Below the pieces are notes generated by a model. It had not been told where the DNA came from, ran no database searches, and worked only from the letters and a program-made list of their open reading frames with translations. From Frateuria soli (lineage in GTDB: Bacteria > Pseudomonadota > Gammaproteobacteria > Xanthomonadales > Rhodanobacteraceae): a stretch of 64,000 nt of DNA. Location of the stretch: assembly GCF_021117385.1 (NCBI RefSeq), contig NZ_CP088252.1, positions 2,728,001-2,792,000 on the forward strand, in the 5' to 3' direction. How positions within the stretch are numbered: position 1 is the stretch's first letter; each line of letters begins with the position of its first letter. This document shows positions 34,977 to 42,923 of the stretch, in pieces. The position numbers and the translations under genes were made by a program.

Positions 34977-35352
34977 GGGCTCCGCGCATGGCTGTGACCC
35001 TGATCGAGGGCTCCCGGTCTAGCACAGCGCCCGCGACGGGACCTGCAAGAAGGCACGAAGCGGGCGCCAGCGTTCACCTCAGTGAGCGGGCCGCGAATTT
35101 CCCGGCATGGCCTGCGACCGGGACGTTCACATCCACACGGGGGCAGCGTCCACGCACGAGGGACGGTGCACGCTTACCCGCTTCCCCTGCCCGACAGGAA
35201 GCTCCCGGCTTAAAGAAACGCGGGTCGGTGTCGACCTATACGGTCAAGCGCGCGCCCTCCGCGTCAGCGCACAGGACAGTGCCCTCCTACAGGGTTTCAG
35301 AGCATGCCTTCGGACGCAGTCGTCCCGATGCGCCTGCGGAGAAGACAGTTCC
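34977..35352. other. Intergenic between divergent kinase and EAL genes
   Basis: About 375 bases that should hold both promoters. GAAACGCGGGTCGGTGTCGACC at about 35216-35237 resembles the left half of the R1 repeat family. No small gene is supported. Confidence 0.5.
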
Positions 35353-36120
35353 ATGGAACCAGCAACAGGCTGCCAAGCATGCCGCGACGGCGAGGCGTTG
35401 GGCTTCGACTTCAGCATGGCGTTCCAGCCCATCGTCGAGCCCCGCCGGCGCCGGGTGTTCGCCTATGAAGCACTCGTCCGCGGCCTCGACGGCAGCGGGG
35501 CGGCGGGCGTGTTGGGCAAGCTCGATGCGACCAACCTCTACCGCTTTGACCAGGCCTGCCGCCTCAAGGCAGTGACGCTGGCCGCCCGGCTGGGCATGGA
35601 TTGCCGGCTGAGCATCAACTTCATGCCCAATGCGGTCTACCAGGCGACCACCTGCCTGCGCGCCACGCTCGCCACCGCCCGGCGCGTGGGCTTCCCCACC
35701 GAGCTGTTGATGTTCGAGTTTGTCGAGCACGAGCAGGCGCACGACCGCGCGCACCTGGCCAGCATCGTTGCCGAATATCGCCGGCACGGCTTTCTTACGG
35801 CGCTGGACGACTTCGGCGCGGGCTACTCCGGACTGGCCCTGCTGGCGGACATCCAGCCAGACCGGATCAAGCTCGACATGGCCCTGGTGCGTGGGATCGA
35901 CCGGGATCCGGTGCGCCAGAGCATCGTGCGCCACACCCTGGCCATGTGCGAGGAACTGGGCGTCGCAGTCATCGCCGAAGGGATCGAGACGGCAGGCGAA
36001 TGGCGGGCATTGGAGGCCCTGGGTGTAACCCTGTTCCAGGGCTACCTCTTCGCGCGCCCCGGCTTCGAGTGCCTGCCGGAGGTGCATTGGCCTGAGGGCG
36101 ATGCGTCGGGAGAAAGATGA
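35353..36120 (+). CDS. EAL-domain c-di-GMP phosphodiesterase
   Basis: 255 residues from MEPATGCQACRDGEALGFDF; an almost bare EAL domain. Catalytic residues are all present: YEALVRG (EAL), the Asn in SINFMP, FEFVEHE, DDFGAGYSGLALL, IKLDMALVRGI, AEGIETAGEW and QGYLFARP. It should hydrolyse c-di-GMP to pGpG. Two N-terminal Cys (CQAC) are unexplained. It is divergent from the PAS/GAF kinase, which may regulate it. Longer in-frame starts exist but lack conserved sequence. Confidence 0.9.
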   Translation: MEPATGCQACRDGEALGFDFSMAFQPIVEPRRRRVFAYEALVRGLDGSGAAGVLGKLDATNLYRFDQACRLKAVTLAARLGMDCRLSINFMPNAVYQATTCLRATLATARRVGFPTELLMFEFVEHEQAHDRAHLASIVAEYRRHGFLTALDDFGAGYSGLALLADIQPDRIKLDMALVRGIDRDPVRQSIVRHTLAMCEELGVAVIAEGIETAGEWRALEALGVTLFQGYLFARPGFECLPEVHWPEGDASGER

Positions 36121-36602
36121 TTCCCTCTCGCGCAGCCCCAAAACGCGGGTCAGGGCCGACTTGAGAGAAAAGTGCACTCTGGTCCGTGATTCCCGAAAGG
36201 CGAATCCGCCACCCTTTTGCCTTCACGCCTTTTCGACGAATCCAAACCTAGCGTGTCTGCTGTTGACTGGCCCGGTGCGTCCGAGCCCTCAACCAACGCC
36301 TTTGCAGAAAGCCTTTCCTCAGCGCGATCCCACCCGAACGCCTGAGCTGACGGCGAAAGCCTGTTGTTCCGGGTCGAATGTCCCTCCGACCCATCTTGTG
36401 TGTAGCAGCACGCCCGAGGCACGCAGGGCGGTCCATTGACGACCGCGGCCGTGCCGCCTCATCGATGAACAATGCAAGGCGTCAAGGCGTTCCATCGCCA
36501 TGGCTTCACAGAGCGGCAGTGATCCGAGGTTTCGTAATGCACATTCCATGACGCCGGCGACTCGGCTGCATCCAGGGTGTTGGCGGAACAAGGAGATTTC
36601 CC
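36121..36602. other. Intergenic, left end of accessory island
   Basis: About 480 bases beginning with an R1 repeat copy (36140-36182). The remainder has visibly lower GC than the flanks and several short open frames without signals. It probably marks the junction between core chromosome and the island that carries the FkbM and IS110 genes. Confidence 0.5.
36140..36182. repeat. R1 repeat copy
   Basis: AAAACGCGGGTCAGGGCCGAC, a short spacer, then AAAAGTGCACTCTGG. It has the same layout as the copy at 37460-37516, which lies at the other side of the FkbM gene. Confidence 0.75.
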
Positions 36603-37496
36603 ATGTCCAACAGGCTTCTTGGAAATCTGGCCCGGAGCTTGGGCTTTCGCAGAAAGATCAACTGGTACCTGCGACGGATCAATTACACCCGTACGCTGCG
36701 CATACACGGCGTCCGCATCAAGGCTCCGTCCATCTACGGGATCGCCTGCAGGGAATCGGAGTCGTGGATGGTCGATCTGCTCGCAACCCTGCTCGACCAG
36801 CGGTCAGGCGCATTCCTCGACGTGGGCGTCAATGTCGGGCAGACCCTGGTCAAGGTGAAGGCCATCGACCCCGGCAGAGAATACATCGGCCTGGAGCCGA
36901 ACCCGGTATGCGTCTTCTACACGCAGAACCTCATCAAGCGGAATGCATTCGAGCGGTGCACCCTGCTCCCGGTCGGGCTGTTCACGCATGACAGCGTGCT
37001 GGCGCTGGACCTTTTTTCGGAGGACGCGACCGACTCCTCCGCCTCGGTGATCAGCCACTTCCGGAAGGATTCGCCCGTGCAATCGAGCGTCTTCGTCCCT
37101 GTGTTCCACTTCGATAGCTTGGCGAAGATCCTGGGCGACACGGTGGTGGGGGTCGTGAAGATTGATGTGGAGGGGGCCGAGCTCGAAGTGATCAAGAGCC
37201 TGCTTCAACTGATCAGGCGCGACCGCCCGGCCATCCTGATCGAGGTGCTGCCGGTCTATTCGCACGACAACACCTTCCGAAGGGAGCGACAGGACGAGCT
37301 GGAGACCATATTCGCCGACGCGGGCTACGCGCTGCTCAGGGTCGGGAAGACCGGCTCCGGCGCCTATGCCGGGCTGGAGCTGATCGAGGCCATCGGTATC
37401 CATTCGGACCTGACCCGATGCGACTACTGGCCCTCCCGCGCGAACAGATGGCCAACCGAAAAACGCGGGTCGAACGCGGATCAGAGTCGACCTTGA
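36603..37496 (+). CDS. FkbM family methyltransferase
   Basis: 297 residues; AAGGAG lies upstream of the ATG. SAM-binding motif I is FLDVGVNVGQT (about residue 75), then YIGLEPNP, and the FkbM-typical VVKIDVEGAELEVIKSL near 190, with AILIEVLPVY afterwards. FkbM enzymes O-methylate sugars or polyketides, often on surface polysaccharides. The last 12 residues (EKRGSNADQSRP) and the stop codon are encoded by an R1 repeat copy, so the natural C-terminus was probably replaced. No glycan cluster is adjacent; this is likely an island cargo gene. Confidence 0.88.
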   Translation: MSNRLLGNLARSLGFRRKINWYLRRINYTRTLRIHGVRIKAPSIYGIACRESESWMVDLLATLLDQRSGAFLDVGVNVGQTLVKVKAIDPGREYIGLEPNPVCVFYTQNLIKRNAFERCTLLPVGLFTHDSVLALDLFSEDATDSSASVISHFRKDSPVQSSVFVPVFHFDSLAKILGDTVVGVVKIDVEGAELEVIKSLLQLIRRDRPAILIEVLPVYSHDNTFRRERQDELETIFADAGYALLRVGKTGSGAYAGLELIEAIGIHSDLTRCDYWPSRANRWPTEKRGSNADQSRP

Positions 37497-37516
37497 AGAA
37501 AAGTGCACTCTGAAAA
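37460..37516. repeat. R1 repeat copy overlapping the FkbM stop
   Basis: AAAACGCGGGTC, a spacer, then CAGAGTCGACC and AAAAGTGCACTCTGAAAA. It supplies the end of the FkbM reading frame and lies about 80 bp upstream of the IS110 transposase. Confidence 0.8.
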
Positions 37517-37598
37517 CTCATGTCGCCGCCTCCGTCGTCTGGCGGTACGTTCGGATCTCCACAGAAACGAGCGTCGCCAAACGAGAGGAGGCAGCGAG

Positions 37599-38615
37599 AT
37601 GTCACTCTACGCAGCTATCGATCTGCATTCCACCAACAGCGTGCTGGCGGTGATGGACCAGGCAGGCAAGCCCCTGCTGCAGTGCCGGCGGCCCAATGAA
37701 CTCAGCGTGCTGCTGAGCGATCTGGCGCCCTTCCATGACGAGCTGGCGGGCATCGCCGTCGAGTCGACCTACAACTGGTATTGGCTAGTTGATGGCCTGA
37801 TGGACAGGGGCTACGACGTGCGGCTGGTCAACACCGCAGCCATTCCGCAGTACGCCGGGCTCAAGCACGGCAACGACCACACCGACGCTCTGCATCTGGC
37901 GCAGTTAATGCGTCTTGGCCTGTTGCCAGAGGGCTACATCTACCCGCGCGAGCAACGCGCCACACGCGACCTGTGGCGCCGGCGCTTTGCGCTGGTTCGG
38001 CAGGCGGTGCGACTGATGCTCTCGATCCAATCCAGCGTCAGTCGCGCCACCGGCCGCGTGCTTTCGGGCAACGGCCTCAAGCAGATCACTGGCCCGCAAC
38101 TGGAGGCGCTCCTCCCCGACGCCACCACCCGCTACGGCGTGCTCGTGCAGTTCAAGCTGTGGCTCGCGCTGCAGGAACAGATTGCCGCATTGGAGCACTG
38201 GATACAGCACGACTTGGCGCGACCGGACTTGCTTGCGCACCTACAGAGCGTGCCAGGTATCGGCCCGATCCTGGGCACAACGATTCTGTTGGAGACCGGT
38301 GACGTCGAGCGCTTCGCCTCGGTCGGCGACTACGCGTCCTACTGCCGCATGGTCGAAAGCGTGCGGCTGTCCAACGGCAAGGTCAAAGGCCATGGCAATC
38401 GCAAGTGTGGCAACCGCTACCTGTGCTGGGCGTACATGGAAGCGGCCAACTTCGCGATCCGTCACCACGCCGCGATTCATCGGTGGTATGAGCGCAAGCG
38501 CGCCAAAAAACATCGCGTCGTCGCCCTCAAGGCCGTGGCACACAAGCTCGCTCGGGCGTGCTTCCACATGCTTCACGAGGGCACTGCCTTCGACGTGAGG
38601 CGGGCCTTTGGTTGA
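37599..38615 (+). mobile_element. IS110 family transposase
   Basis: 338 residues from MSLYAAIDLHSTNS, with GAGAGGAGG upstream. The N-terminal DEDD nuclease has Asp8 (AIDLHS), Glu55 (GIAVEST), Asp93 and Asp96 (NDHTDALHLAQL). The C-terminal Transposase_20 domain has LLAHLQSVPGIGPILGTTILLETGD and YASYCRMVESV. It looks intact. IS110 elements lack inverted terminal repeats, so I cannot set element ends; the non-coding flank continues to about 38.94 kb. In this family the flanking non-coding DNA can encode a guide (bridge) RNA. Confidence 0.92.
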
Positions 38616-38994
38616 CCTATGTCGGCGGGCGCAGGCCGAAACCACGGGATGGCTTCGAACCAGTACTCTGAAAGGCCGCGTCCCGCCGACGCCTGCGTTG
38701 CAAGCAGGACCGCACGCGGACCGAGCCATCAACGGGTGGGCCTTCGAGCCCGCGATTCTGTGCCGCGCATGCGCGCACCTGGACGGCAAACCGCGGAAAC
38801 CGACGAGTGTTTGGGCAACAGCAGGGCCGCTTCCGCGGCCCTAACCAGAACGGTGACTGGCGCGCTCCTGGCGCCGAGTCGAACGCAGCGGACAGCGGCT
38901 CTCAGGCAACGTGGAATAACCTCACCCTGCGCTAGCGGGGGGGAGGAGCCTTGTGCCTATTGACCCCGGCGGCGAAATGGTGACCCGTGTTTCT
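38616..38994. other. IS110 3' flank and repeat junction
   Basis: About 380 bases with no gene. The first part probably belongs to the IS110 element (non-coding end). Near its end is the motif TTGACCCCGGCGGCGAAATGGTGACCC (about 38961-38985), which recurs as TTGACTTGGCGGCGGAATGGTGAACCC at about 39817-39843. A perfect 16-bp tandem repeat starts at 38983. Confidence 0.5.
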
Positions 38995-39014
38995 TCAGAC
39001 CCGTGTTTCTTCAG
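38983..39014. repeat. Perfect 16-bp tandem repeat
   Basis: ACCCGTGTTTCTTCAG occurs at 38983-38998 and again at 38999-39014 without change. It encodes the last residues and the stop of the small lipoprotein-like frame on the minus strand. Confidence 0.9.
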
Positions 39015-39219
39015 TTTTCCCGACCCCGTTAGCTCTTCTGATGGAGCCGCCAACGATTGATTGTTCGTCCCTTGTGACCAAGAACGAATAGTCCTCGCCA
39101 TCGGCAGATACGCTTAGCGAACTCACCGACGGACGATCACCAACGATCCGACCAGACGAGCCGGAAGATGCGCATTGTGCGAGGCTAGAAAACAGTCCTG
39201 CGGCGAGGATCCATCTCAT
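38995..39219 (-). CDS. Lipoprotein-like fragment
   Basis: 74 residues: MRWILAAGLFSSLAQCASSGSS (possible lipobox Cys at 16), then SVSSLSVSADGEDYSFLVTRDEQS. The last residues (VGKTEETRV) and the stop come from the 16-bp tandem repeat, so the original 3' part is missing. It is probably a truncated gene of unknown function left in the island. Confidence 0.45.
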   Translation of the reverse strand: MRWILAAGLFSSLAQCASSGSSGRIVGDRPSVSSLSVSADGEDYSFLVTRDEQSIVGGSIRRANGVGKTEETRV

Positions 39220-39249
39220 GATTAACGTCCTGATCGGAGATGAAAAATC

Positions 39250-39299
39250 AAAACAGGAGTCAGAGTCGACTTTAAAAGCACACTCTGACCCCTGTTTTT
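39250..39299. repeat. R1 repeat, full palindrome
   Basis: Left arm AAAACAGGAGTCAGAGT (39250-39266), core CGACTTTAAAAGCAC, right arm ACTCTGACCCCTGTTTT (39282-39298): a 17-nt inverted repeat with one mismatch. It is the best-formed copy of the R1 family. Confidence 0.88.
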
Positions 39300-39300
39300 C

Positions 39301-39345
39301 GGGGATCAGAATCGACTTTAAAAGTGCACTCTGACCCCTGTTTTT
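39301..39345. repeat. R1 repeat, half copy in tandem
   Basis: GGGGATCAGAATCGACTTTA then AAAGTGCACTCTGACCCCTG and TTTTT. It directly follows the full palindrome and abuts the IS3 transposase remnant, whose coding similarity starts right after it. Confidence 0.85.
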
Positions 39346-39665
39346 GCAAGCCGGCCAAGGGCGCCATCCACCACAGCGACCAAGGCTCGCAATACACCAG
39401 CAGGGCCTACCAGCAACAACTGCAGCAAGCGGGACTCACCGCGAGCATGAGCCGCAAAGGCATGCCCTATGACAACGCGGCCATGGAAAGCTTCTTCAGC
39501 TCCTTGAAGCAGGAGCTCACCCACCACCAGCCCTTTGCCACGCGCGAGGAGGCGCGCACCGAGATCTTCCGCTACATCGAGGGCTTCTATAACCGCCAAA
39601 GGCTGCACAGCAGCCTTGGCTATCGCTCACCCGAGGCCTTCGAGAGACTGGCTAAAGGTGCTTAA
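39346..39665 (+). pseudogene. IS3 family transposase (OrfB) C-terminal remnant
   Basis: About 105 residues of an rve-type integrase core: AIHHSDQGSQYTS (second catalytic Asp), GMPYDNAAMESFFSSLKQEL (catalytic Glu) and YIEGFYNRQRLHSSLGYRSPEAFE. The first two thirds of OrfB and all of OrfA are absent. Similarity begins exactly after the R1 repeat, so the repeat marks the deletion or insertion junction. Not functional. Confidence 0.88.
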
Positions 39666-39712
39666 TTAGACCGTCCGAGAAAGCGGGGGTGGCTCATGGT
39701 GACCCCTGTTTT

Positions 39713-39755
39713 TGATTAGCCACGTCCCCTTTAGTTTCCCGTCCCCTTTAATTTC
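39713..39755. repeat. R2 repeat copy (TTAGCCACGTCCCCTTTA)
   Basis: GATTAGCCACGTCCCCTTTAG followed by a second short unit, CCCGTCCCCTTTAATTTCC. It is the same family as 40826-40850 and the palindrome at 41660-41720. Confidence 0.75.
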
Positions 39756-39862
39756 CGGTTAGCTCTAGCTGCGATCCCTCACCACTACAACGCGAGACAG
39801 AGAGCTGCGCGCCTGTTGACTTGGCGGCGGAATGGTGAACCCTTGAGTTCACGCCGCCCCTT

Positions 39863-40687
39863 TTATTGGCTTCCACCCATCGCCTGCCATGCCTGATATA
39901 CCTCACGCAGCTGGGTCTGCTGCTCTCGGGGTAGTGTGAAGTCGTCGTAGTACTGGTCGCCATTGAATCGAACTACCACACGCTTGGCGCTCATCCATTG
40001 ATTGAGCATTTCATAGTTTTTGACCGGCATATCGATCCACTCCCAGACGTAACCGGACGAGTTATCGCGCTCGAAATCCATACGACCGAGTTCGTATACT
40101 TTGTCGTCAGCTTTCACAATGACTGATCGGACGAATAGCCAATCATCACCGTAGTACTGGAGCTTGAGCCTGAGCGGGTAGTTCGCGGCGCCGTTCCCAT
40201 CCGTTCCAAAATAGAGAGAAACATACTTCCCAAGAATTGGCGCATTGCGATGACTTACCCAAGTGACACCTTTAATCTCATCGAAATTCTTCTTCATATT
40301 TTTGGCCGCCCGCTCAACGAGGAGCCGCTCTTCCTTCGCCTTTTGCTCTTCTTTTCGCTTGCGCTCTAATTCTTTAGCAGCGATGCGTGAGTCAACCAGT
40401 GCAAGCAACGCAGTCGCCTCGGTGCTCTCGGGCGAGGCTGGGTGCCGCTTCAACAGATCGACAAGAAGCTTCTTCGCTTCGCCGTCGTTTTCCACCTGGT
40501 ATGCGGACTTGGCTTGCGCGAGCAGCCGGCTAGCGCCGAACTTGACCTCCTGCAGCTCTGCTTGAAGGGCCGAAACTTTTGCTTCGAGTTCTGCTGTGCG
40601 CTTGTTCGCCCTGTCATAGTCCTCTTGCGAGGGTCCGCAGCCAGCAAGAAGCGGAACGAATACGGCCAGCAAAAAAATTCCCTTCAT
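39863..40687 (-). CDS. Coiled-coil lipoprotein, unknown function
   Basis: 274 residues from MKGIFLLAVFVPLLAGCGPS (lipobox, Cys17). Next comes a coiled coil (YDRANKRTAELEAKVSALQAELQEV), a TPR-like helical stretch with an EATALLALVDSR region, a highly charged helix (ELERKRKEEQKAKEERLLVE), and a C-terminal beta domain (VSHRNAPILGKYVSLYFGTD...LKLQYYGDDWLFVRSVIVKADDKVYEL). The composition and lower GC differ from core genes. The stop TAA lies in an AATAAAAGGGG sequence resembling the R2 repeat. It is likely an outer-membrane lipoprotein carried by the island. Confidence 0.65.
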   Translation of the reverse strand: MKGIFLLAVFVPLLAGCGPSQEDYDRANKRTAELEAKVSALQAELQEVKFGASRLLAQAKSAYQVENDGEAKKLLVDLLKRHPASPESTEATALLALVDSRIAAKELERKRKEEQKAKEERLLVERAAKNMKKNFDEIKGVTWVSHRNAPILGKYVSLYFGTDGNGAANYPLRLKLQYYGDDWLFVRSVIVKADDKVYELGRMDFERDNSSGYVWEWIDMPVKNYEMLNQWMSAKRVVVRFNGDQYYDDFTLPREQQTQLREVYQAWQAMGGSQ

Positions 40688-40825
40688 TGAAACGCCCCCT
40701 AGAGAAGATTCATTCGCAATCTGAAGCAAGAGTGATTACGCTCTGGCGCCTACGTTGCTCCGTCCACCGGGTTAGCTCGCGGTGGGCGAGCCCGACCTGG
40801 CCATTGCCCCCGACTGAGGCCCGCA

Positions 40826-40850
40826 TTTAATTAGCCGCGTCCCCTTTATT
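40826..40850. repeat. R2 repeat copy overlapping a stop codon
   Basis: TTTAATTAGCCGCGTCCCCTTTATT. On the minus strand it encodes the last residues NKGDAAN and the TAA of the neighbouring gene. Confidence 0.85.
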
Positions 40851-41375
40851 CGCGGACATCATGCTGTCCAAGTACCAACCGTGGTGGAACTTGTTGAAGT
40901 CGTCCATCTGATGGCCGAGGACGCCAAGCAAACCGCCTGTCCAGGTTCCGAATGCATGGGTGCCATCGGGAAGCATCAGCTTTGCCGGGAAGGTCCGCAT
41001 GATATACATCGGGTTCTGCCCGTCCAGGGCGGTGCCCAACTCCAGAAAGTCGGACCAATTCAGTTCGTACCGCTCGTCGCCATGCCACTCGAACTTCACC
41101 ATCCGGAACTGCTTCGATTGCAAACTGTGGGACAGTTGAATCATGACGCGAAACACATCAGCCATGCTGTTGTTCGGCCCAATACTCCTCATATCGAGAA
41201 CGAGAACGCGCGGGTTTAGGTAGTAATCGAAGTGCGCATTGACGTCGACGCCGCTGTTGCGCGGGTCGTCGTGAATGACAGTGGCCAGTTTTGAGCCAAC
41301 AGACGCATAGTTGACGACAAATATCAAGAGACCGGCGACCACAAGGATCGCCAGCAGCGCTATGAGCTTTTTCAT
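40827..41375 (-). CDS. Membrane-anchored protein, unknown function
   Basis: 182 residues: MKKLIALLAILVVAGLLIFVVNYASVG (one N-terminal anchor), then a periplasmic or exported domain with DVNAHFDYYLNPRVLVLDMRSIGPNNSMADVFRVMIQL, FEWHGDERYELNWSDF and MYIMRTFPAKLMLPDGTHAFGTWTGGLLGVLGHQ. No family is recognised. The last seven residues and the stop are R2 repeat sequence, so the native end may be lost. It is on the same strand as the lipoprotein downstream. Confidence 0.65.
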   Translation of the reverse strand: MKKLIALLAILVVAGLLIFVVNYASVGSKLATVIHDDPRNSGVDVNAHFDYYLNPRVLVLDMRSIGPNNSMADVFRVMIQLSHSLQSKQFRMVKFEWHGDERYELNWSDFLELGTALDGQNPMYIMRTFPAKLMLPDGTHAFGTWTGGLLGVLGHQMDDFNKFHHGWYLDSMMSANKGDAAN

Positions 41376-41853
41376 AATCCCCCCCCGCCTTATATTGAAG
41401 CGGCATCAAAAACGACACCACCACACCACAAAAAAGGCCTAGCCCTATTAATGCTTGGCCGCGTTCTCGAGAATGCGAATGATAAGGTCGGATTGGCTCG
41501 CTATGTCCGCAACCAACCCTTGGGCGCAGGGTACTAGTTGCTTCGCTCCGCAGACGCCGACCTCGTAGTTAAATATAATGGGAGGCTTTTGCCATCACCC
41601 TTGTTTCACAAGATCACCAATGAATATATCGTCGATGACCCGTTTCCGTTCAAACAACAAAAGGGGACGTGGCAAATTAATTCCGGCGACCAACGCCAAT
41701 TAATTAGCCACGTCCCCTTTATTGCAGCGTCAGGCCGATCCCAGCCGTATAGACGGCCATGAAGGCAGCGGTCAAAAATGGCAACCAATCCTTGAGCATT
41801 GTCAGCATCCCAACCCAAGTAGCGATCTTGCGAGAACGCTACGCTCATGGTCG
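41376..41853. other. AT-richer intergenic with an R2 palindrome, no gene
   Basis: About 480 bases of clearly lower GC. The only structured part is the palindrome at 41660-41720. Short frames here are made of repeat sequence and lack starts or ribosome sites. Confidence 0.6.
41660..41720. repeat. R2 repeat, full palindrome (MITE-like)
   Basis: Left arm 41660-41682 (begins AAAGGGGACGTGGC) and right arm 41698-41720 (ends GCCACGTCCCCTTT) are 23 nt each and pair with one mismatch, around a 15-nt loop. The transcript would form a long hairpin. Confidence 0.9.
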
Positions 41854-42873
41854 TTATTTAGCCGCGCCGCTGACGGCTGACTTGGTTAGCAGCTCAAGTA
41901 CGGACCGGCTTCCAGGAGAAGAGTCGCCTCCTTCCTTTGAAAAACCTGTGTCTTGAGAACCGAAAATGCAAGCCGCAGCCTGCGCGAGAACAATATCCTG
42001 GGAGCCGGCCGACGAAGCGGAATCGACTAGCACGCGATAAGTTTGCAGCGCTGTTTGCCGGTGTCTATTTAGAATAGAGTTGTGCTTATGCGCCAGGAAA
42101 TTCTTGGCACAGAGCGCTAGTAGCGTACCGAGCGTCAGGAACAACAGCACTTTGCCTGTGAGCAGCTCTGCAGCATCCAAGGCATTCTGAGGTCGTAGCC
42201 AGTCGATTTTGAAAGCAACGGCAGAGAAAATTGCGAACGCAGCAATCACAGCGGCCAGCGCGCCCGTAGCCTTAGCCCAGTTGTTCGCCTCAGCCTCATG
42301 CTCATCTGCGCGCGTTTTGAAGAAGAGGGCCTGTTGCGATACCCCCTGTTCTGCGGCGACTTTCTGAATATGATCTAGAATTTGTTGCGCGGCCTTGTTC
42401 CTCTCTTCCAAAGAAGAAGTAAGCTCGCTTGCTCTGTCTTCTACATTTTGAAGGGTGGCTCGCGCGCGGGCTTCGATAACAGATGTATCGGTGGCGCTAG
42501 CTACCGCAAAGGCAACAAATTGCCAGAGAGAAGCAAATGCTAAATCATAGGCCTTGTTAGCCTGCTCTAATAAGGACGATCGCACACCGGCAGCATTGTT
42601 TTGCTCGTTTGAAAAATCGAGCATTTGCTTGAATAAATTATAGCCTGAATCGGCCTGGCTTTTGATAACCTGAAGCTGTGAGTCAATAAGGTCCGGCAAT
42701 ATGGAAACCGGTATCCTCTTATAGAGCCCTACCACTCTTTCTGCCGGCGCTACGGCTGCGTCAAAGTTCATTTGACGCCCTAGGTCGGCAGCGCGATCCA
42801 GGGACTTTGGGTCGAACGCCTGCATTCTCGACAGAGATTGCTCGGCTTCATCTAAAACGTTTTTTGATGGCAT
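41854..42873 (-). CDS. Two-TM coiled-coil membrane protein, unknown
   Basis: 339 residues. A long helical N-terminal part (about 1-200) includes SRMQAFDPKSLDRAADLGRQMNFDAA and EDRASELTSSLEERNKAAQQI. Two hydrophobic helices follow (ATGALAAVIAAFAIFSAVAF and LLFLTLGTLLALCA). The C-terminal cytoplasmic domain has KNFLAHKHNSILNRHRQTALQTYRVLVDSAS...IVLAQAAACIFGSQDTGF. That last block (N-F-x-A-x-K-H...N-x-H-R-Q-x-A-L) recurs in many unannotated bacterial membrane proteins. Codon use is less GC-rich than in nrdJ next door, suggesting transfer. Function unknown. Confidence 0.65.
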   Translation of the reverse strand: MPSKNVLDEAEQSLSRMQAFDPKSLDRAADLGRQMNFDAAVAPAERVVGLYKRIPVSILPDLIDSQLQVIKSQADSGYNLFKQMLDFSNEQNNAAGVRSSLLEQANKAYDLAFASLWQFVAFAVASATDTSVIEARARATLQNVEDRASELTSSLEERNKAAQQILDHIQKVAAEQGVSQQALFFKTRADEHEAEANNWAKATGALAAVIAAFAIFSAVAFKIDWLRPQNALDAAELLTGKVLLFLTLGTLLALCAKNFLAHKHNSILNRHRQTALQTYRVLVDSASSAGSQDIVLAQAAACIFGSQDTGFSKEGGDSSPGSRSVLELLTKSAVSGAAK

Positions 42874-42923
42874 GCCAGCCCCCTTTGGCTGCTCATAAAG
42901 TATTGGTGCCCGTCAGCCCCGAA

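Noticed and set aside
41538-41848. Short frames around the R2 palindrome
   Set aside because: They translate the palindrome itself on both strands and lack start signals.
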